Source: Candidatus Sulfotelmatobacter sp.
GTDB taxonomy: Bacteria; Acidobacteriota; Terriglobia; Terriglobales; Acidobacteriaceae
DNA length: 61,100 bases
Direction: 5' to 3'
Assembly (NCBI GenBank): GCA_030041215.1
Contig: JASHOH010000107.1
Coordinates: 1-61,100 of the forward strand
Both the position numbers and the translations under genes were made by a program. The notes beneath the pieces were generated by a model. That model was not told the origin of the DNA, made no database searches, and saw nothing but the letters and a program-made list of their open reading frames with translations. The stretch's first letter is position 1; every line of letters begins with the position of its first letter. Positions 9,469-18,391 of this stretch are shown here, piece after piece.

Positions 9469-9999
9469 AGAAACTCCCACTGACCCAGGTCCTCGAAAAT
9501 TGAGCGATCCATTTGTCTGGGACCCATTAGCCAGTGGGCGACTACGAAGCTGGGCCGTTCGGAAATGCACCACAGGGGGAGTGTTTAGCACTGGGGGCTG
9601 AGTCCGGGAGGACTTTGCATGGGAAGGCTCTCCAAAAGCACTTTCGGAAACATTGTCAAAGGCGTGTTTACGCCCGTATTGGCCAAACACCGCATTCAAG
9701 GAACCGGAGCCCATCCCTCAATTTAAAGCGACCGCGAACTGGGAGAGTTTCTGGAGACTCGGTTCTCGCAGTCGTTTTGACCTACGGCGGGATTGGCCGG
9801 CCGCCACTCCTTATTACTCACATTTGACTGGCGAGGTTGCGGGGAAGCCGACGTCTCCTCGGATCGATTTCCCAGAAGTTTCAGGACAACAAGCTTTCGA
9901 GCCTGGTCTGCAATAGCCTTGTCCAGCTCACCGCGAGCGGGGCCCTGAGGCCTGCCGAAAACGTAGCACGCCCAATTGCTAGAGTGTGGGCTGATCCCC
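9469..9999. other. Intergenic stretch between convergent operons
   Basis: About 530 bases between the plus-strand DUF35 gene and the minus-strand CODH operon. I see no gene with family resemblance and no strong hairpin. Confidence 0.5.
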
Positions 10000-11250
10000 C
10001 TACGGTAACATGGGGAAGTTCAGCCTGCCCGCGGCGGCTTCAAGGGCCATTGCCCCCGTGCTACAAGAATAAGGATCAAGCAGGCGATCTTTGATTTTTT
10101 GCACATCCGTGCGCTTAAGCATCAGAGCACGGTAGAGCCCCGCGGCCGCGATGTCGCCCGCCAGTCGGAAACCTACGATCCGCCCACCGGTCAGGAATAT
10201 CTTGCGCAGTGCGTTGCCGCGCCGAAGGCGCAACTCCTCCTCCCCGCTCATCGCTCCGACGGCCATCATCGGCAGTCCCAGATGCTTCAGGCTATTCATG
10301 GTTTCCGCGCCCTCGTAACGGGCGCCGAAGCCCAGCAGGTTCGAGGCCACGATCTTCGCTTGCGCCACAGCGTTGGGGAAGATCGCATGAACGTAACGCT
10401 CGCCGCTGAGCCAGTCGTAGGTCTCTGCAACGTCACCAGCCGCATAGATGTCAGACAGATTGGTACGCATGAATTCATCTACGCGAACGCCCCATCCCAT
10501 TTCGATCCCCGAGCCGCTGAGGAACTCGACGTGCGGCTTAACCCCGGTGGCAGCGACGTAGACGTCGGCCCGGAGCACGGACCCTGATTCTAGCTGGATG
10601 CCAGTGGCCTTGCGCGTACCGAGAAATGCGGTGGCTTTAGTGTTCAATCGCACGTCTACGCCGCGGCCCCGAAGAACTAACAGCGCGATCTCCGCGCTCT
10701 CGTTGTCCAGCATCCGCGGCATGACACGATCTGCCATCTCGACCATCGTCACAGCCAGCCCGAGCGCCTGCAAAAGGATTGCGATTTCCACCCCGATGAA
10801 TCCCGCACCCACAATGACGGCCTTGCTGTTGGCCTTGTTCTTCACGTGTTCCACCAGGGCATGGGCGGCTTTCAACGACTTGAAGTCGTAGACGCCGGGC
10901 AGGTCGTAACCTGCAAGTGGCGCATACAGGCTGCTTCCGGACGCAATGACGAGCCGGTCATAAGCGAGGGCTCCGCCGCCGTCGAGCAGGACTTCCTTGC
11001 GAGCCGGCGCCACCTGACTCACGCGCACGTTCTCCCGGTAGTCGAGCGCGAGACGCTGGCAGATGTCCCGACCCTTCCAAAAGAGTGTCTCCTCGTTGCC
11101 GGTCAAAAAGTAGTCAGCCATTGCAGGCGGCGCGTAGGGCGGAAACGGTTCCGCCGAAAGGAGAACGATGTCCGCATCGGAGCCGGATTGACGCAGGCTC
11201 TCCGCTACCGTAAGTCCCGCTGGGCCAGCGCCAATAATTACCACGCGCAT
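10000..11250 (-). CDS. FAD-dependent NAD(P)H oxidoreductase of the CODH operon
   Basis: A 416-residue two-dinucleotide-fold flavoprotein. The FAD motif VIIGAGPAGLTVAE is at the N-terminus, the NAD(P) motif VIVGAGFIGVEIA in the middle, and the second FAD motif YAAGDVAE follows. It resembles rubredoxin/ferredoxin-NAD(P) reductases. The start at 11250 has GGAG ten bases upstream; a longer frame from 11286 adds an unrelated leader. As the last gene after cooC, cooF and cooS it is well placed to move electrons from the ferredoxin to NAD(P)+. Such an oxidoreductase beside CooS and CooF is a recognised CODH gene neighbourhood. The gap after cooS is about 80 bases, so co-transcription is likely. Confidence 0.9.
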   Translation of the reverse strand: MRVVIIGAGPAGLTVAESLRQSGSDADIVLLSAEPFPPYAPPAMADYFLTGNEETLFWKGRDICQRLALDYRENVRVSQVAPARKEVLLDGGGALAYDRLVIASGSSLYAPLAGYDLPGVYDFKSLKAAHALVEHVKNKANSKAVIVGAGFIGVEIAILLQALGLAVTMVEMADRVMPRMLDNESAEIALLVLRGRGVDVRLNTKATAFLGTRKATGIQLESGSVLRADVYVAATGVKPHVEFLSGSGIEMGWGVRVDEFMRTNLSDIYAAGDVAETYDWLSGERYVHAIFPNAVAQAKIVASNLLGFGARYEGAETMNSLKHLGLPMMAVGAMSGEEELRLRRGNALRKIFLTGGRIVGFRLAGDIAAAGLYRALMLKRTDVQKIKDRLLDPYSCSTGAMALEAAAGRLNFPMLP

Positions 11251-11331
11251 CGAGTCATTTCTCCACTGCGTCCTCGAAAGCTCCAAGGGCGACTTTCCCG
11301 CGGTCCCATTTGCCGCCCGGACCTTGCCCGG

Positions 11332-13275
11332 TTAAGCTGCAATTTCCCCAGCCAATACAGCCTCAGCGGGGACGCGGATAGCCTCAGGCGAAAGATGCGG
11401 CAAGCCGAGCGCCTTGCGTTTGGCTTCGATATGACGGCGAATGAGCACAGCCACTTTTTCCGGGTTTGCTTCCACGGCGAACTTGGCCCCCACCACGTCC
11501 TCCAGGCCGCCGGCAAGCAACTCGACCACTTTGCGGCTGCCAAAAATTGGTGGCTGCACTCCAAGTACGGTGTAAATACCGCTAGCAACAACGTAGGCGC
11601 CAATCGAAACCGCTTTCTCCGAATACCACTCGGGCGCCGCTCCCGCTAGCGGAAGCTGGTCGATATCAACGCCGAGAGAGTTCGCGAGCGCCGCGGCGAG
11701 CACAAGGATTCGCGAGTTGTCGACACAGGATCCCATGTGCAAAACCGGGGGGATTCCCAGAGCCTTGCACACGGAGCGCAGTCCGGGTCCGGCCATGTTC
11801 GCCGCTTCGGGCACCATCTGACCGGCCTTGCCGTTGGCAACCGCGGCGCATCCCGTGACGACGACTAAAATGTCGTTTTCGATAAGTCGCTGTGTCAGCC
11901 GGACGTGGCCGTAATCTTGCGGAATTTTGGGATTGTTGCACCCGACCACTCCCACCGCGCCCCGGATCGTGCCCTGCTTGATCGCCTCGATCAGCGGAGC
12001 AGGTGTTCCGCCGAGCGCGGCTAGAATCGCCTCGACCGAGAAGCCCGCCATCATCGGCACCGGCTTGGCCGGGATGCGCACCCTCTGGGGATTGCGATTG
12101 GCGAAAGCCTCCACGCCCCGGCGCACGATCTCCTTGCCGATCTCGAGTCCGCGTTCGGGAACAAAAGTGATATGGATGGCGCCGGGGAACTTAGCTTTGT
12201 CGAAAGTCGAAATCACCTGAGTGTGGAAGCATTTGGCGATTTCGGTCACTGACGGCATAATGCACTGGTAATCCACCACCATGGCTTCGAGCGCCCCGGT
12301 CATGATCGCGAGTTCCTGCATCAGGTGATTGCCAGCCATGGGGATTCCGCGGCGCATGAGCAGTTCGTTTCCGGTGCAGCAAAGGCCCACAAGATTAATG
12401 CCGGCTGCGCCCTTGTCTTTAGCGAGATTGAGCAGTTCGGGATCTTGCGCGGCCTGCACGATCACATCCGATAGCATCGGATTGTGGCCGTGGAGCGCTA
12501 TATTGACGTGGTCGGCTTTCAGCGTCCCCAGGTTGACCGAGGCCAGAAGCGGCTTCGGGGTTCCGAACATCACATCCGATAGTTCGGTTGCGATCATCGA
12601 GCCGCCCCAGCCGTCGGCGAGGCCCGTGCGCAGGCCGTGAAGCAGAATATTGATGTAATCGTTGTCCACACCCATGGTGGTGCGATGAAGCATCTCGACG
12701 TTTTCGCGGTCGATCCCACGCGGGGTGATGCCTAGCTTCTGCCACAGCTCGCGCCGCTTTCCTGGCACACGCGTCACGAAATCAAGTGACTCCTTGCGCG
12801 TACCAAACTCTTCGAACATCGCCTGAGCTAGTTCACGCGCGACTTCATTCAGCGGACGGCCATCGATCGCGATGCCCCGTTCCCGGGCGAGGGCCTTGAG
12901 TTTCTCTTCGTCGGTGATTCGATAGCCGCAAGAGCGGCCGTCTGCCAGGGCGTGGAACGCTTCCAGGATGTCGCGTCCGTGATCGGAATGGGCGGAGGCG
13001 CCCGCCGCAATCGTGCGGCCCAGATTGCGTGCGACGATGATATCGGCGTCCGCCCCGCACACGCCTTGCTGCGGACCCTCCCCAAAGGGATCGATCCGGC
13101 AAGGCCCCATGGCGCAGTTGCGACAGCTTACACCGAGGGAGCAGTAACCGCATTGCGGCTCTTGCGCTCGGAGGCGATCCCAAACCGTAGTGATATTTTC
13201 CTCCCTCGCGCGCGCGATTATCTCGCGGGCATCTTTCGCAAGGGAATAGTTGCCGTCCGAATTCGCGGTCATCAT
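11332..13275 (-). CDS. cooS: Anaerobic (Ni-Fe-S) carbon monoxide dehydrogenase catalytic subunit
   Basis: A 647-residue CooS, catalysing CO + H2O to CO2 + 2 electrons + 2 H+. The B-cluster cysteines are at 51, 54, 59 and 73. Cys42 and Cys45 are a close-spaced pair where the inter-subunit D-cluster is bound. The C-cluster ligands are all present: His264 (HGHNP), Cys300 (GLCCTGNE), Cys338 (DYQCIMP), Cys446 (GCNNPK), Cys476 (VTGCAA) and Cys517 (MGSCVDN). The acid-base residues in AHSDHGR and YSEKAV are also kept. The start at 13275 is chosen because GGAGGT lies just upstream and it overlaps the cooF stop. Length and motifs indicate a functional enzyme. Confidence 0.97.
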   Translation of the reverse strand: MMTANSDGNYSLAKDAREIIARAREENITTVWDRLRAQEPQCGYCSLGVSCRNCAMGPCRIDPFGEGPQQGVCGADADIIVARNLGRTIAAGASAHSDHGRDILEAFHALADGRSCGYRITDEEKLKALARERGIAIDGRPLNEVARELAQAMFEEFGTRKESLDFVTRVPGKRRELWQKLGITPRGIDRENVEMLHRTTMGVDNDYINILLHGLRTGLADGWGGSMIATELSDVMFGTPKPLLASVNLGTLKADHVNIALHGHNPMLSDVIVQAAQDPELLNLAKDKGAAGINLVGLCCTGNELLMRRGIPMAGNHLMQELAIMTGALEAMVVDYQCIMPSVTEIAKCFHTQVISTFDKAKFPGAIHITFVPERGLEIGKEIVRRGVEAFANRNPQRVRIPAKPVPMMAGFSVEAILAALGGTPAPLIEAIKQGTIRGAVGVVGCNNPKIPQDYGHVRLTQRLIENDILVVVTGCAAVANGKAGQMVPEAANMAGPGLRSVCKALGIPPVLHMGSCVDNSRILVLAAALANSLGVDIDQLPLAGAAPEWYSEKAVSIGAYVVASGIYTVLGVQPPIFGSRKVVELLAGGLEDVVGAKFAVEANPEKVAVLIRRHIEAKRKALGLPHLSPEAIRVPAEAVLAGEIAA

Positions 13276-13946
13276 CGTACACCTCCAGTGATCTGCTTCG
13301 CCTCGGCGCCCCATTGGCGCCAACCATCAATTGGCACAGGGACAGTTTGGGCTTCTGCTTCTGCCTCGGCACTTGCGGCGAGCACGGCGCGCGTCTCGCG
13401 CAAGCGGCCCTGCTTCACTAGGTTGTTGAGCTCTCCGTAGACCAGAGCCCCAGCTTTGCACGCCTCGACACAGGCGGGTATTTGCCCTCGGCCCACGCGC
13501 TCGATGCACCCATCGCACTTGACCGCCGCAACACGCGGCTGAACGCCACCAGGAATGGAATGAAAACTGATGACATCGAACGGACAAACCATCGCGCACA
13601 TTGCGCACGCGATGCATTTCCTCGGCTCAACGAGAACGAGTTCCTTTTCGATGTCTCGGAAAATCGCCGCGGTGGGGCAAACCTGCTGACACGGCGCCGG
13701 CTTGCAGTGGTGGCACCGATTGGGGAAAGAACTGTTGAAAGCATAACCTGCTTCCACGTGGATCCGCGTCCGGGGCGGCGGATCTTCCAGAACAGCCGCA
13801 GCGGCGTCATGGCTTCGCGAATGCTCAATAGCACAGGCAAACTGGCACTGGAGGCAGCCGATGCAACGTTCGACATTGATGAAAACCGTCTCAGTGGTTT
13901 CACGAAAACCGAATGATCTCGTTTGCGAAAATCGGGTCGCACACAT
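13272..13946 (-). CDS. cooF: CooF-like iron-sulfur electron carrier
   Basis: A 224-residue ferredoxin-like protein with four cysteine clusters: CIGCLQCQFAC near the N-terminus, CHHCKPAPCQQVC, CIACAMCAMVCPFD, and CDGCIERVGRG followed by CVEAC. This is the four-cluster CooF/HycB/DMSO reductase-B type fold. It should take electrons from CooS and pass them to the operon's flavoprotein. The ATG at 13946 sits four bases after AAGGAGGG and is preferred to the TTG one codon earlier. The stop overlaps the start of cooS by four bases, indicating translational coupling. The C-terminal 40 residues are Ala/Glu-rich and of unknown purpose. Confidence 0.93.
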   Translation of the reverse strand: MCATRFSQTRSFGFRETTETVFINVERCIGCLQCQFACAIEHSRSHDAAAAVLEDPPPRTRIHVEAGYAFNSSFPNRCHHCKPAPCQQVCPTAAIFRDIEKELVLVEPRKCIACAMCAMVCPFDVISFHSIPGGVQPRVAAVKCDGCIERVGRGQIPACVEACKAGALVYGELNNLVKQGRLRETRAVLAASAEAEAEAQTVPVPIDGWRQWGAEAKQITGGVR

Positions 13947-13967
13947 CAAACCCTCCTTGGACCGCCC

Positions 13968-14807
13968 TCATCCAGCGGGCGCCGGGCTCGCGAAAACAAC
14001 CGTCCGTCCCTTTTCGTTTCCGCTCGCGCGCTCGAGTTCGTTCCCGAGCGCCGAAAGGATTCCCTTTGTTTCGGCGACCAGGGCTGGCGACAGATCGTAC
14101 GCAGCAACCCCGGCGCGGTCGCCCTCTCGCACCTTCGAATCCAGCGAGAGGAAACCAAGCACTGGCAGACCAGGAGACCGGTCCGTGATGAAATGGCGCT
14201 CGTCGTCTCCAACGACCTTGGTGCCGACAAGGAACAGCCGATCGAGATGAATGTCGCGCGCGAGGTCGCGGATTTGGGTGGCGGCAGCCAAGCTGCCCAG
14301 CGTCGGCTCGGCCAGCACGAGCATGGCATCAACGGAATCAGCAGTTGCGCGACCCAGATGCTCGACTCCCGCGTAGAAGTCCAACACTACTACCTCGTTG
14401 CGATTGAGCAGGATATGGCTAACAAGTGCCTTCAGTAGCGTGCTCTCGGCGCAAAAGCAGCCCGAGCCGCCTCTTTTCTCAACGGAGCCTAGCTGGAGCA
14501 GGCGAATGCCCCGATGGGTTGCGGAAAAGCGGTCGGGGATGTCGTCGACTCGTGGATTCAGTTTGAAATAGCTGCCATAGTGACCGGGCGCTACGCCTGT
14601 TCGTTCGGCGATGAAGTCCCTCATCTCCGCGACCGGGCGCAAACGGCACAGAACTTCATCCGGAAAGCCGAGCGCCACGCCCAGGGAAGGAGCAGGATCG
14701 GCGTCGATCGCCAAGACTGTGCGGCCCAAATCCGCGAAGGTATATGCCAGCAGGCTGGCAAAAGTCGTCTTCCCGACTCCTCCCTTTCCCGCGAGAGCAA
14801 TTTTCAT
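13968..14807 (-). CDS. cooC: CooC-type nickel-insertion ATPase for CODH
   Basis: A 279-residue MinD/SIMIBI-class ATPase with the deviant Walker A KGGVGKTT at residues 8-15 and switch regions IDADPAPSLG and VVLDFYAGVEHL. The metal-binding Cys-x-Cys is present as Cys117 and Cys119 (GCFC), which in CooC proteins holds nickel at the dimer interface. It matures the C-cluster of CooS. It is the first gene of the minus-strand operon, and 21 bases separate it from cooF. The promoter should lie in the 14808-15197 stretch, where I see no recognisable CooA or other operator. Confidence 0.93.
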   Translation of the reverse strand: MKIALAGKGGVGKTTFASLLAYTFADLGRTVLAIDADPAPSLGVALGFPDEVLCRLRPVAEMRDFIAERTGVAPGHYGSYFKLNPRVDDIPDRFSATHRGIRLLQLGSVEKRGGSGCFCAESTLLKALVSHILLNRNEVVVLDFYAGVEHLGRATADSVDAMLVLAEPTLGSLAAATQIRDLARDIHLDRLFLVGTKVVGDDERHFITDRSPGLPVLGFLSLDSKVREGDRAGVAAYDLSPALVAETKGILSALGNELERASGNEKGRTVVFASPAPAG

Positions 14808-15197
14808 TACCTAGGAGTTCTCCCTAAGGCCCCAGAAACTCTTTCCCGCCTCAGAATCCGGCCAAGCCCGAGTAAGAATCCCCGGAACCCGCAATGGTCC
14901 ACTGTCGTTACAATTCTTCCCCTTGCCCCAGGCGATGTCAGTGAAGCGGGTCACATCTCGTAGTGCGGTGCTGGATTTAGCGCCAATCTTCAATCCGCTG
15001 CTCGGAAGAGGCATGGTCGGTGAAACATCGCTCTCTAGCTCAGAGTTTCGGCGCTGTAGCGGGCGATGAGTCCGGTTTGAACAGCATGCCCATAATCACG
15101 GGCAAAGAACCAGCACGCAATCTATATATATGGCAGGGCAAGACACGGAAGTTGAACCGGGGAGGCACGCGGGTCGGCTTGGGGGCCGTGACCACCC
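14808..15197. other. Intergenic stretch upstream of the CODH operon
   Basis: About 390 bases between cooC and the broken recombinase. It should hold the promoter of the CODH operon. No tRNA, clear operator or hairpin was found. Confidence 0.45.
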
Positions 15198-16143
15198 TCA
15201 GGTGTTCTCCAAGCCAAGGTTGTCGTTTACCGCATGGTTGAGTCTCTGTTTGCAGCCGAGATACCGCTCGGTTGTCTCAACGGATGCATGCCCCAGCAGG
15301 AATTGAATCTGCTCAAGCTCTCCTCCTGCCAGATGACATAGTCGCGCGCAGGTCCGGCGTAAGTCATGAGGGGCAAGGTCCTTGATGTCGACTCTCTTGG
15401 CGGCTGCTCTCACGACGTGCCAGACCGCCTTGGGTGTGATTCTATCGCCCCAGATCTTGCCCAACCCGATTTACTCGCCGGAAGATCGCGCCACAGTTAA
15501 TGCCGGCTGCTGTGATCCACTCATCGACGGCACGTTTCGCCCACAACGGTACTGGAACGGTGCGGATGTGCTTTCCTTTGCCAATCAAATCAGCGATTAC
15601 CCAGCGCTCTTCGCGAACCTGGAAATCCTGTGTTCTGAGTGCAACTAGTTCAGCCCGTCTGAGACCGCAGCCAATCAGGAGTGCAAGAATCGCCCGATCA
15701 CGTTTGCCTCGGAGGTGGTCTGCCGATGGCCCATTGAGTAAGGTCTTGGACTGATCCACAGACAACCAATTACCAATCCGCACACCCAGATGCTTTGCGC
15801 CTTTCACTCGACGGATTCCTGCGGCCAGGTCAGGGCTCAGAAGGCCAGTGTCGGAGGCTTCGTAGGCGAGACGCCTCACGGCGGCGAGGCGCACATTGAT
15901 GGTGGAGGGCGCGAGGTTCTTTTGTTCGAGAAAGAACCGGTAGCGAAGGACGACAGTTCGGTTAAATGCCAAACGTGGTTCGGAGCAATACCATCCGATA
16001 AATTCGTCGATGGCATGACCGTATGATTCTTGCGAACTGGCTGCGCCGAGCGAGTGAAGAACAGCATTCTTCGATTGTTCCAAATCCGCCAGTCGAAGGA
16101 TTGTTTTTGCCTTGGAACGTTTCGATGTCTTGCTATGTGCCAT
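15198..16143 (-). pseudogene. Frameshifted tyrosine recombinase (integrase)
   Basis: Two overlapping frames together make one phage-type tyrosine recombinase of about 315 residues. The upstream frame (16143 to about 15460) carries the SAM-like N-terminal domain and the first catalytic arginine (GCGLRRAEL). The downstream frame (about 15464 to 15198) carries HDLRRT, LLGHASVETT and the nucleophilic tyrosine (RYLG). The shift falls in a G-rich run near 15455-15465. A GGAG site precedes the ATG. All catalytic residues would be present if the shift were repaired, so this is either a recent lesion or a sequencing error. No attachment site or cargo boundary is evident. Confidence 0.8.
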
Positions 16144-16338
16144 ACTGGCGGCCTCCTATGCCGCGATCAGTATGGTCGTTCAGTTAGAGGCCAATGGTCT
16201 CGAAGCCCGTTTGGCGTCAACTTCGGTATCGCCGATCATGCAGGAGTCAACTGAAGCTCATTCCGTTTGGGACCCCCAGCAGCCTGCGGTCATTCGGGCG
16301 ACATACACGGTGGAGATAAGCAAGTCCGGGCCACGAAC

Positions 16339-17700
16339 TCATGGAAGGATGCCTCTCTTAGTCAGCAAGATGCGGAACAACAGCAGCCAGCGTCTCATGT
16401 TTGTCGTCATCAGGAAATTTTCTTTGACGTGTTCGTGGCCATTTTTTCCGAGCTGACGGGCGAGTTCGGGATGAGTAAGGAGGTAGCGGATCTGGTAGGC
16501 GCAGCCTTCGACGGAGTGGACTAGCATTCCGGTGAGCTTGTGGATGATCTGGTTGGGGATGCCCCCGACGGCTGCGGCGATGGTGGGTTTGCTTTTCCAA
16601 AGCGCCTCGGTGACGGTGAGGCCGAAGCCCTCGCGGATCGACTTCTGGACAACGACGGTCGAGGCGCGCTGGAGGGCGTTGATCTCGAGCGCGCACCAAG
16701 GCGGCAGGTCGAGGATGATGATGTCGGGATCGCTGCCGGCGGCCTCTTTGACTTCTTTGAGGACGATGGTGCCTTCGGGGTCGTCGGAGGCGCCGCCTCC
16801 GGCCAAGACGAGCTGGCAATCGACGTACTTGCGCGCAAGCTTGAAGGCTTGCACTACACCGACGGGATCCTTGAGGCGGTCGAAGCGGGAGACCTGGGTG
16901 ACGATGGGGCGGGAGCGGTCGACGCCGAATTCGTCGCAGACTTTCTGGACGGTGGCGTCATCAAGTTCCTTGTTCTTCTCCGAGATTGGATCAATGCACG
17001 GGTAGAACAGGTATTGAGGGATGGGGAGTTGGCGAGTGAACGAGGACGAGGAGAAGATGGCGGCGTCGTACTGCTCGATGAAGGGACGCAGGAAACCCCA
17101 GAGCTGAGGGTTGGGATTCGATAAGTCGATGTGGCAGCGCCAGGCCCAGCTTGCGTCGCAGTCCGCGCGGGCGCGGATGAGCGCGGCCGGCTGGGGGTCG
17201 TGGATGACGATCATGTCTTCGGTGAATGACATGCGCTGGCGGTTCTGCTCGTCGTACATCAGGAAGATTTCCTGGGCCTGACGGGTGAGCTCGTAGGCGC
17301 CGCCGTGGAGAGCGTTGTGGAAGGCCTTGGTCAGTTCGAAGAAATCGTTGCCGCCGGTGATGACGTCCCAGTGGGTGGGAACTTCGAGTTCGTTGATGAG
17401 CGGGACGAGGCGGTTGAGCATTTCGGCGACGCCGCCTCCGACCGCGGTGGAGTTGACCATTTTGATGGTCTTGCCCTTAAGGTCGCGGGCGAGGAAGCGG
17501 AGTTCCGCGATCTCGGCTTCCCCGACTACGCCCTGGTAATGGTCGAGACGCGGCTGCGGAGCGGGCGCGGGTGGCGTTTCCCAGGTGCGCCGCGTTTTGC
17601 GGCGGTCGGGGAGAAGGGGGGGCTCAGTGGGCGCGGATGCGGGAGCAGAGGCTCCGTCCTGCGCGGTGGCGGCTTGATTCTGTGGCTTGGCGGTTTGCAT
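16339..17700 (-). CDS. TreT-like trehalose synthase, GT4 glycosyltransferase
   Basis: A 453-residue GT4 glycosyltransferase with the trehalose-glycosyltransferring-synthase pattern: VNSTAVGGGVAEML near residue 80, WRCHIDLSNPNP, and the GT-B donor-site motif EGFGLTVTEA toward the C-terminus. TreT enzymes join an NDP-glucose to glucose to make trehalose, and can run in reverse. The first 55 residues are Pro/Ala-rich and probably disordered. A GAGG site lies seven bases before the ATG, and the gene begins ten bases after the DUF5752 stop, so it is the last gene of the trehalose operon. It gives a second route to trehalose in addition to OtsA/OtsB. Confidence 0.87.
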   Translation of the reverse strand: MQTAKPQNQAATAQDGASAPASAPTEPPLLPDRRKTRRTWETPPAPAPQPRLDHYQGVVGEAEIAELRFLARDLKGKTIKMVNSTAVGGGVAEMLNRLVPLINELEVPTHWDVITGGNDFFELTKAFHNALHGGAYELTRQAQEIFLMYDEQNRQRMSFTEDMIVIHDPQPAALIRARADCDASWAWRCHIDLSNPNPQLWGFLRPFIEQYDAAIFSSSSFTRQLPIPQYLFYPCIDPISEKNKELDDATVQKVCDEFGVDRSRPIVTQVSRFDRLKDPVGVVQAFKLARKYVDCQLVLAGGGASDDPEGTIVLKEVKEAAGSDPDIIILDLPPWCALEINALQRASTVVVQKSIREGFGLTVTEALWKSKPTIAAAVGGIPNQIIHKLTGMLVHSVEGCAYQIRYLLTHPELARQLGKNGHEHVKENFLMTTNMRRWLLLFRILLTKRGILP

Positions 17701-17710
17701 GGGTCAGCCT

Positions 17711-18391
17711 CTAGGTCAACACCCGTTCGATGATGCGAATGATTTGCGCTCGAATGTCTTCGAGGGTGGCGGTGTAGATATCGATGCGATTGAGGGCGCG
17801 GGCAGGCTGGGTGAGTCCCGCGTCCTCATAGAGCCACTGGGAGAAGTCGTTTGACATGAGTTTGATCCGCAGGCGCGCTTCGATGAAGTGATGATGAATG
17901 GAATGCACGCTGACGCGCCGCAGGCCCTCAGTAAATTCCTGCAGGGAATGCGCCACGAAGCTGGTCGGCAGAACCACGCTATCGGAGGTGCAGAAATAGA
18001 GAGGGTCCCGGGCGGAGCGGCCGACGGTCGCGGGATTGCGCTCGAGAAATTGTTCTACGACCTGAACGAGCCGGGCGCGCAATTCGGCCACAGAGGTGAA
18101 CTCGCGGACATCGACGCCAGCGAGCAGTTCGGCCAGCGCAGGCTCGTTGCACTCGGTGAGGGCCCAGTGCGCGAAGTCGTTGGAAAAGCCTTCGGGGATG
18201 AAGTGGTGCTCCTCGAGCGTCTGAAAGGTGTGATGGAAGATGGAGTCCTCGGGGCACTCGCGGAGAGCCTGGAGGAACTCGGCAAGATTCCTGGCCTGGT
18301 AGGGAGTGATTCGTGTGAGGTGAGCCGAGGTGTTGAAGTAGAAAGGTTTTAACACAGTGCGTTGGAGGGGCATTGCTATAGCTGTGGTCAC
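17711..18391 (-). CDS. DUF5752-type protein, internally duplicated
   Basis: A 226-residue protein made of two copies of one domain. Copy one has KPFYFNTSAHLT, a SIFHHTF motif and SNDFAHW. Copy two has DPLYFCTSDSVV, SIHHHFIEAR and SNDFSQW. It matches what I know of DUF5752, a family repeatedly found beside trehalose and glycogen genes but without known activity. The chosen GTG start at 18391 overlaps the otsB stop (GTGA), suggesting translational coupling; the ATG at 18373 is the alternative. A longer open frame back to 18574 only shadows otsB. No signal peptide or membrane segment, so it is cytoplasmic. A regulatory or sugar-binding role is speculation from context. Confidence 0.8.
   Translation of the reverse strand: MTTAIAMPLQRTVLKPFYFNTSAHLTRITPYQARNLAEFLQALRECPEDSIFHHTFQTLEEHHFIPEGFSNDFAHWALTECNEPALAELLAGVDVREFTSVAELRARLVQVVEQFLERNPATVGRSARDPLYFCTSDSVVLPTSFVAHSLQEFTEGLRRVSVHSIHHHFIEARLRIKLMSNDFSQWLYEDAGLTQPARALNRIDIYTATLEDIRAQIIRIIERVLT

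Noticed and set aside
14808-16338. Possible tRNA attachment site for the integrase
   Set aside because: I looked for a TPsiC-like motif and a cloverleaf around both ends of the recombinase and found none.
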